Part shown: positions 23,544 through 28,003 of the stretch, one piece after another
How the letters are laid out: every line of letters begins with the position of its first letter
Numbering within the stretch: the first letter of the stretch is position 1
Assembly (NCBI GenBank): GCA_003650865.1
Contig: QMSN01000002.1
Span: forward strand, 1 to 28,003
Source: Thermoprotei archaeon
Lineage (GTDB): Archaea; Thermoproteota; Methanomethylicia; Nezhaarchaeales; WYZ-LMO8
Reading direction: 5' to 3'
DNA length: 28,003 bases
Made by a program: the position numbers and the translations under genes
The notes under the pieces: generated by a model
Told to the model about the DNA's origin: nothing
Databases searched by the model: none
What the model saw: only the letters and a program-made list of their open reading frames with translations

Positions 23544-23611
23544 CCTCAGCCTAAAACCTCCTCAAAGCTTTAAATCTAATGGAGGAGCAAATATGGTGTA
23601 GAGGTGTAACT

Positions 23612-24019
23612 ATGCCGGGTGTTGTAAGGTTTGGTGTGTCACTACCAGCTGAGGTCGCTAAGGAGTTCGACGAGATGATAGATAGGATGGGGTATAGGAA
23701 TAGGTCTAAGGCGATACTAGACGCTGTGAAGTCTTTTCTAGCTGAGCTTAAGTGGACTCGTGGTGGAAGTGAGCCTGTGGTAGGCTCTCTATCCTTCCTC
23801 TACAACCACGAAGTTAAGGGGCTTGAGGAGTACCTGACTGATGTCGAGCACGAGTTTAAGGATGTGGTTACGGCTTCTCTCCACATACACGTGAGTGAGA
23901 AGATATGTCACAAGATAATAGCTGTTAAGGGTTCTGCTGAGGATATTAAGAGGCTGGCCCTCAAGATAGGGTCTAAGAAGGGGGTTGAGCAGCTCAGGGT
24001 CAACATATCGTCGCCCTAA
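23612..24019 (+). CDS. nikR: NikR nickel-responsive transcriptional regulator
   Basis: Ribbon-helix-helix DNA-binding domain (FGVSLPAEVAKEFDEM, then RSKAILDAVKSFLAE) followed by the ACT-like nickel domain. The nickel ligands are all present: His in EHEFKDVV, the HxH in LHIHV, and Cys in KICHK. Protein of 135 residues as in E. coli NikR. An upstream ATG at 23579 exists, but a GCTTTAAAT box at 23568-23576 puts the start of transcription near 23598, and GAGGTG lies five bases before ATG 23612, so I chose 23612. It probably represses a nickel uptake operon outside the window and could affect hypA or its neighbours. It is convergent with the small membrane protein; their stops are five bases apart. 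Confidence 0.93.
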   Translation: MPGVVRFGVSLPAEVAKEFDEMIDRMGYRNRSKAILDAVKSFLAELKWTRGGSEPVVGSLSFLYNHEVKGLEEYLTDVEHEFKDVVTASLHIHVSEKICHKIIAVKGSAEDIKRLALKIGSKKGVEQLRVNISSP

Positions 24020-24024
24020 GAGCG

Positions 24025-24498
24025 CTAGATGAGCGATATCAAGCCTAGAGTCCCAGCTAGGATCATTAGGCCTGCTGCAAGAGCGCCTACTACTATGGAG
24101 GCTAGAGCCCTATGAGGCTCTAAGCCCAGCACATGGGCTAAGGCACACCCCGTCCAGACTCCGCTTCCAGGTAGTGGTATGGCTACGAAGAGGGCGAGCC
24201 CTAGTAGGCCATAGCGCTTTATGTACCTCTCACCTCTACTCCTAATTTTGTGGAGTATCTTTCTGTAGAGGGAGGCTATGAACCCCCTAACCCCTCCATC
24301 TCCACTCAAGGCCCATCTCTCCAAGCTTGAGAGCCCCCAGAGTAGTGGAGGAGCTGGTATGACATTTCCAATCATTGCGACCACGAGCACCTCTAGTGCT
24401 GGCAGATTTGCTACGGCTATCCCGAATGGTATGGCCATCCTGGTCTCCAGGATGGGCATTAAAGCCATTAGGAATACCTTGATCTCCTCGCTGACCAT
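24025..24498 (-). CDS. Small multidrug export-family membrane protein (PF06695-like)
   Basis: Membrane protein of 157 residues with about four hydrophobic segments. PILETRMAIPFGIA near the N-terminus and IPLPGSGVWTGCALAHVLG in the second half are diagnostic of the Sm_multidrug_ex family. The family name reflects a weak early assignment, and transport activity is not proven; relatedness to SNARE-associated/DedA-like folds has been suggested. The ATG at 24498 is 29 nt from a GATTTATG box on the minus strand, fitting a leaderless transcript. It is divergent from the CBS gene, with the same element read in the other direction. Confidence 0.82.
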   Translation of the reverse strand: MVSEEIKVFLMALMPILETRMAIPFGIAVANLPALEVLVVAMIGNVIPAPPLLWGLSSLERWALSGDGGVRGFIASLYRKILHKIRSRGERYIKRYGLLGLALFVAIPLPGSGVWTGCALAHVLGLEPHRALASIVVGALAAGLMILAGTLGLISLI

Positions 24499-24522
24499 TA
24501 GTCTCAGCGTAGTAGGCTAAAG

Positions 24523-24531
24523 ACATAAATC
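24523..24531. promoter_or_regulatory. TATA-like element shared by divergent genes
   Basis: ACATAAATC on the plus strand (GATTTATGT on the minus) is centred 29 nt before ATG 24498 on the minus strand and about 25 nt before the GGAGG leader of the CBS gene on the plus strand. It is the only TATA-like sequence between the two starts. Confidence 0.5.
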
Positions 24532-24564
24532 TTGCCCTCCTCTAAGGGTTGGAGGGAGGGTGCT

Positions 24565-25374
24565 TTGACTTCCATATACGACATAGCCTCTAAGAGCGTG
24601 GTTACGGTTAATCCCTATGATAGCTTAGCCCTCGTGAGGGAGCTCATGATAAAGCACTCCATAGGTAGAGTCGTCGTGGTTGACGGTGGCAGGCCCGTCG
24701 GCATAATAACTAAGAAGGACGTGGTGAGGTTCCTAGCGGCTGACGATAGCGATAGAAGCTTGATAGAAATACCCGCATCTGAGGTCATGAGCGTGGGCTT
24801 GATAACTGTGAAGCCCGACGTGGACGTTAAGGATGCCTCGAAGCTCATGCTGAAGCGAGGGGTAAGCTCTCTGCTTGTGGTTGGTGAGGGAGGGGGCTTA
24901 ATGGGTATAGCGACTAAGACTGATGTCTGCAGGTACTACGGTGAGATGTGTAGAGGGCTTTTTAAGGTCAGGGACTTCATGAGCAGGGACGTGATTTACG
25001 TAAAGCCCCTACACTCCATGTTTAGGATCATGAACTTGATGGTTAAGCACAACATAAGCAGAGTCGTGGTCGTCGACGAGGAGTTTAGGCCTATAGGCAT
25101 TGTAACCTCAACTGACCTCACGTTCTACATGTCGTCGCTCAAGCCAGTCAAGCACGCAGCCTTTGAGTCTCTCCCCTCGTCGATAATAATGACCGCTGAG
25201 GACGTCATGACGAAGAACCCTCTCACCATAGGTGAAGACGAAGACCTCTCTGAGGCCTCTAGGGTTATGGTGGATCGCAGGATAAGCGGCCTCCCCGTGA
25301 CTGGAGTTGACGGTCGATTGACCGGGATTGTCACTAAGACCGACATCGTGAAGGCGACTGCCAGCATCAAGTAG
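24565..25374 (+). CDS. Protein with four CBS domains
   Basis: Made entirely of two Bateman pairs, about 269 residues. CBS repeats can be seen by the recurring MSVGLITVKPD, MSRDVIYVKPL and MTKNPLTIGED starts and the VVVDGGRPVGIITKKDV, GLMGIATKTDV, IGIVTSTDL and LTGIVTKTDI ends. CBS pairs bind AMP, ATP or SAM and act as energy or ligand sensors; no effector domain is attached, so it probably works through a partner protein. The TTG at 24532 lies upstream of the likely transcription start. TTG 24565 has GGAGG (24551-24555) nine bases before it, and I chose it. Its stop is one base from that of the convergent TIGR00300 gene. Confidence 0.9.
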   Translation: MTSIYDIASKSVVTVNPYDSLALVRELMIKHSIGRVVVVDGGRPVGIITKKDVVRFLAADDSDRSLIEIPASEVMSVGLITVKPDVDVKDASKLMLKRGVSSLLVVGEGGGLMGIATKTDVCRYYGEMCRGLFKVRDFMSRDVIYVKPLHSMFRIMNLMVKHNISRVVVVDEEFRPIGIVTSTDLTFYMSSLKPVKHAAFESLPSSIIMTAEDVMTKNPLTIGEDEDLSEASRVMVDRRISGLPVTGVDGRLTGIVTKTDIVKATASIK

Positions 25375-25375
25375 C

Positions 25376-26614
25376 TTACGTCGCGCTTAGACCCCAAAGC
25401 TCATCTGCTAAGAGCTTCAAGAAGACCCCTACGTCAGATACAACTCCAACTGCATGTGCTGTCCCTCTATCCAGGAGCTTTATTATGGTGGCTGGATTTA
25501 TGTCGACGCACACGACCTTAACTGTAGCTGGAAGCATGTTGCCAACAGCTATCGAGTGCAGAGTCGTCGCTAACATGAGCACCATGCTAACACCCTTAAG
25601 AAGCTCCCTGTAGGCCTTCTGGGCTTCGACGACGTCTGTTATGACATCTGGCAGAGGCCCGTCATCCCTTATTGAGCCTGCTAGAGCATATGGCACACCT
25701 CTAACTACGCACTCATACATTATCCCCCTCCTCAAGATGCCCTTCTCAACTGCCGCCTTTATGGAGCCAGCCTTCATTATCTCGTTTATGGCTGCCAAGT
25801 GGTTCCTATGGCCTTTAGGGGCTGCTACCCCTTCGTCGACCTTAACCCCTAGGCTCGTGCCGTAGAGTGCGTATTCCACGTCGTGGACTGCTAAGGCGTT
25901 TCCAGCTAGCAGGGCGTCTACGTACCCAAGCCTTATGATCCTAGCTAGGGCTTGAGCTCCACCAGTGTGGACAACTGCTGGACCAGCTACTACAGCTATC
26001 TTGCCTCCTCTACGCTTGGTCTCATGCATGTCTCTGGCTATGTGCTTAACTATGGAGGTTGAGGGCTTTTCAGGTGAGACCCTGCTCGCCATGAACTCGA
26101 AGATCCTCAAGCTCTCTCTAGGCCTCTCAGGGGGCTTGACCTTCACGCCGTCCTCCCCGACGACTATGAGGTCACCCTTCTTGACCTCTCTAAGTGGGAC
26201 GCACCTAGCCCTCTTGGATGTAGGGTCCACCACTATGACCTTGTCCATCATTATGTCCTCGACTGGTATCCACGAGCCTTGGAAGTATATCTCCGTTGGG
26301 AAGTTGGTTGTCGAGTAGAAGTTGTCTGGTGCAACTCCATCCATAGGTGCTGGCTCAACCTTAACCTCCTTGGCCTTGACGGGCACGGCTCCAAGCCTAT
26401 AGAGCTCCTTGAGCATCTCGTTTAGGTGCTCTCGACTCCTGCCCTTCACTATGAGCTTAGCCGTGCTGTAGTCGTGCTTTCTCTTGCCAACCCTGAACTC
26501 CACGATCTCGAAGTCTCCTTCAAGCTCCATTATCCTGTCGAGTATCCTCGTGAGTATCATGGAGTCTATGAGGTGCCCCTCAACGCTAACCTCTTCGCTG
26601 TACTCGTACTCCAT
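25376..26614 (-). CDS. Archaeal LOR/SDH (TIGR00300) protein, likely ornithine cyclodeaminase
   Basis: Protein of 412 residues of the TIGR00300 family, annotated as LOR/SDH bifunctional enzyme and shown in methanogens to be an NAD+-dependent ornithine cyclodeaminase that makes proline. The N-terminal segment EGHLIDSMILTRILD, then APMDGVAPDNFYSTTNF and TEIYFQGSWIPVEDIMMDKVIVV, are very characteristic. The C-terminal Rossmann-like half contains KIAVVAGPAVVHTGGAQALARII. The arginine dihydrolase domain found in cyanobacterial relatives (ArgZ) is absent. ATG 26614 follows GGTG; a GTTTTTAACC TATA-like element is upstream at about 26653-26662. Activity on ornithine is inferred from the family. Confidence 0.88.
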   Translation of the reverse strand: MEYEYSEEVSVEGHLIDSMILTRILDRIMELEGDFEIVEFRVGKRKHDYSTAKLIVKGRSREHLNEMLKELYRLGAVPVKAKEVKVEPAPMDGVAPDNFYSTTNFPTEIYFQGSWIPVEDIMMDKVIVVDPTSKRARCVPLREVKKGDLIVVGEDGVKVKPPERPRESLRIFEFMASRVSPEKPSTSIVKHIARDMHETKRRGGKIAVVAGPAVVHTGGAQALARIIRLGYVDALLAGNALAVHDVEYALYGTSLGVKVDEGVAAPKGHRNHLAAINEIMKAGSIKAAVEKGILRRGIMYECVVRGVPYALAGSIRDDGPLPDVITDVVEAQKAYRELLKGVSMVLMLATTLHSIAVGNMLPATVKVVCVDINPATIIKLLDRGTAHAVGVVSDVGVFLKLLADELWGLSAT

Positions 26615-26652
26615 GGGCTTGACACCACTCGCTCTAAAGAATACACGTATAG

Positions 26653-26662
26653 GGTTAAAAAC
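26653..26662. promoter_or_regulatory. TATA-like element between divergent genes
   Basis: GGTTAAAAAC (GTTTTTAACC on the minus strand) is the best TATA-like sequence in the 81-base gap. On the plus strand it would start transcription near 26684, where the GGTGG of the secreted-protein gene lies. On the minus strand it would start near 26631, upstream of ATG 26614. A second A/T-rich run at 26671-26680 is too close to either start. Confidence 0.5.
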
Positions 26663-26695
26663 TAGCGTAGAATAATATTACTTGGTGGCTAGGCG

Positions 26696-28003
26696 ATGAG
26701 GATCGAGCCTACCTCAGCCCTCATAGCGGCGCTGGCTTTAGCTCTCCTCCTCGCAGTCCCTACGTGCCACGCTGATCAGGGCAGTGCAGACGTCGAATTT
26801 GAAGTTCTGCCTGGAGGCTGGGTCTCCATAAACCTAAACGTTTCGATTAAGCCTCATGAGCCTCTGAGCTTTGAGGGCACGATGTGCGTAGCAGTGTCTC
26901 CTTGGGTTGCTGGCTCTAGGATGTACGTGAGCTACGATATCAGCCATCTTCCAAGTGTGCAACAGGTTTACCTTCCAACTGTAACCCTAAATGTGCACTA
27001 CGATGAGCCTAGGGGTGAGGGCAACTTTAACATTGAGGTTCAAGACCCCCACACCAACATAGAGTGGGTGAGAGGATCCTTTGACTTTGAGGTCTTAGGC
27101 GGCAACGAGTCCTCATTTCACTTAGAGGCTGTTGCAAAGCTCCGAGAGGGCTCCATACCACCCGACATACTCAAGAACTTGGAGTCCTCCTTCGCCTTCA
27201 TGAAGGGGATGATAATAAGCGAGATTGAGGAGTCCTCAGGCCACAAGTTCAAGGTTGAGCAGCTCGACCTCCACGTGGACCCCGATAGGCTCACGGTGAC
27301 GCTTACCGTGGGCCTTAGGGGTGACATAGCTGGGGGGCTTGAGAGCATGTATGAGAGCTACTTCGGAGGCATGAATGGTGAATCCGATGAGGAGATGTTT
27401 AAAGCGTTCTCATACTTCAACCAGTGGTTTGAGCAGGATCTCCAGCTCAAGACCTTGCAGATGCACTTAGAGCTCAAGAGCAATAGCGTGGAGTTCACGA
27501 TGGTGGCCACCATAAGGGGCTTAAACGAAGCACTAAACGGCCTTAAGGCATCACTCCTTGGAGTTACTGAGGCTACCGGAGACCTCGGGGAGGTACTTGA
27601 GGCTCTAGATAAGCTCAAGCTCGACTTTAACGGCTTCTACGCAGAGGTCACGCTGGGAGAGCGGGTTGAGCTCATGGTTAGGGGCTTAAAGGTCATCTAC
27701 GAGGAGGACCCGGACAACACGCTGAGCTTCTTGCTGGACTTTCTCAAGAGGGTTAGGGACGTCGCAGACCTCTTGAACGTGTCTCAGTACGGCATACCTG
27801 CTGGAGAGTCCTCTTCAATTATGAGGTCGATGGGCGAGCTCGAGGACGTGGAGGTCTATGTGTCTGGAGGCTCGACGTCTAGGCATGAGGCTCACTTAAT
27901 ACTCCCAGAGGGCTCACAGTCATTTGAGAAGGTTGGGGAGAACAGGTACAGGGTTCTAGAGCTAACGCCTGAGGCTCTATCTAAGATATCAGTTGAGGTT
28001 GAG
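26696..28003 (+). CDS. Secreted or membrane-anchored protein, C-terminus beyond window
   Basis: The frame is open for 436 codons from ATG 26696 to the window edge. The start is supported by GGTGG (26684-26688), seven bases upstream. The N-terminus has a clear signal peptide: a short charged start, a hydrophobic run ALIAALALALLLAV, and a likely cleavage after CHA. The mature part begins with beta-strand-rich sequence including VSINLNVSIKPHEPLSFEG, then longer helical, charged stretches such as LKNLESSFAFMKGMIISEIEE. No enzyme motif or known domain was recognised. Probably extracellular or cell-surface. A C-terminal membrane anchor, if any, is outside the window. Confidence 0.85.
   Translation, partial: MRIEPTSALIAALALALLLAVPTCHADQGSADVEFEVLPGGWVSINLNVSIKPHEPLSFEGTMCVAVSPWVAGSRMYVSYDISHLPSVQQVYLPTVTLNVHYDEPRGEGNFNIEVQDPHTNIEWVRGSFDFEVLGGNESSFHLEAVAKLREGSIPPDILKNLESSFAFMKGMIISEIEESSGHKFKVEQLDLHVDPDRLTVTLTVGLRGDIAGGLESMYESYFGGMNGESDEEMFKAFSYFNQWFEQDLQLKTLQMHLELKSNSVEFTMVATIRGLNEALNGLKASLLGVTEATGDLGEVLEALDKLKLDFNGFYAEVTLGERVELMVRGLKVIYEEDPDNTLSFLLDFLKRVRDVADLLNVSQYGIPAGESSSIMRSMGELEDVEVYVSGGSTSRHEAHLILPEGSQSFEKVGENRYRVLELTPEALSKISVEVE

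Overview
The window is archaeal chromosome, densely coded, with short gaps and no mobile elements, CRISPR array, rRNA or tRNA that I can see. Archaeal markers are a tRNA-splicing endonuclease of the EndA type, archaeal dUTPase, an archaeal TIGR00300-type ornithine cyclodeaminase, DUF2192 and DUF2117 proteins, a four-subunit pyruvate:ferredoxin oxidoreductase, and TATA-box promoters. The mix best fits a thermophilic member of the Thermoproteota/TACK group (DUF2192 points that way), but the lineage cannot be fixed from this sequence alone. Start codons are often TTG or GTG. Starts follow two recurring patterns: leaderless, with a TATA-like box centred about 27-30 nt upstream of the start, or preceded by a GGAGG/GGTGG Shine-Dalgarno sequence. 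I used these patterns to correct several starts.

Layout. 1-2354 (minus): homoserine kinase (cut by the window edge), a DUF2192 protein and an AstE/M14-type zinc hydrolase, overlapping end to start. 2435-5000: a CxxCxxCC metal-cluster protein, dUTPase (minus) and a CoA-disulfide-reductase-like flavoprotein. 5036-9692: an HDAC-family amidohydrolase, then the porCDAB operon (minus) and hypA (minus). 9776-12114: a DUF47/PhoU-like protein, a polytopic membrane protein (minus) and endA. 12162-15395: a universal stress protein, an unrecognised cysteine-containing protein, then (minus) a crotonase, a zinc-type adenylate kinase and a nucleotidyltransferase. 15460-18336: an operon of DUF2117, an unrecognised 387-residue protein and RNase HII. 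18275-18640 (minus): a small unknown. 18730-22768: GNAT acetyltransferase, P-type cation ATPase, JAMM protease and a 55-residue zinc-ribbon protein. 22857-25374: a second DUF47 protein, NikR, a small-multidrug-export-family membrane protein (minus) and a four-CBS protein. 25376-28003: TIGR00300 protein (minus) and the N-terminal part of a secreted protein running off the right edge.

Functional themes are central carbon (POR, crotonase), nucleotide and replication housekeeping (dUTPase, Adk, RNase HII, EndA), metal handling (HypA, NikR, P-type ATPase, DUF47) and reversible acylation or protein modification (HDAC-like, GNAT, JAMM). Most genes look like ordinary conserved archaeal genes. The less explained parts are the 387-residue protein beside RNase HII, the 12633-13130 protein, an altered ion-site residue in the ATPase, several intergenic palindromes, and divergent gene pairs that seem to share a single TATA element.
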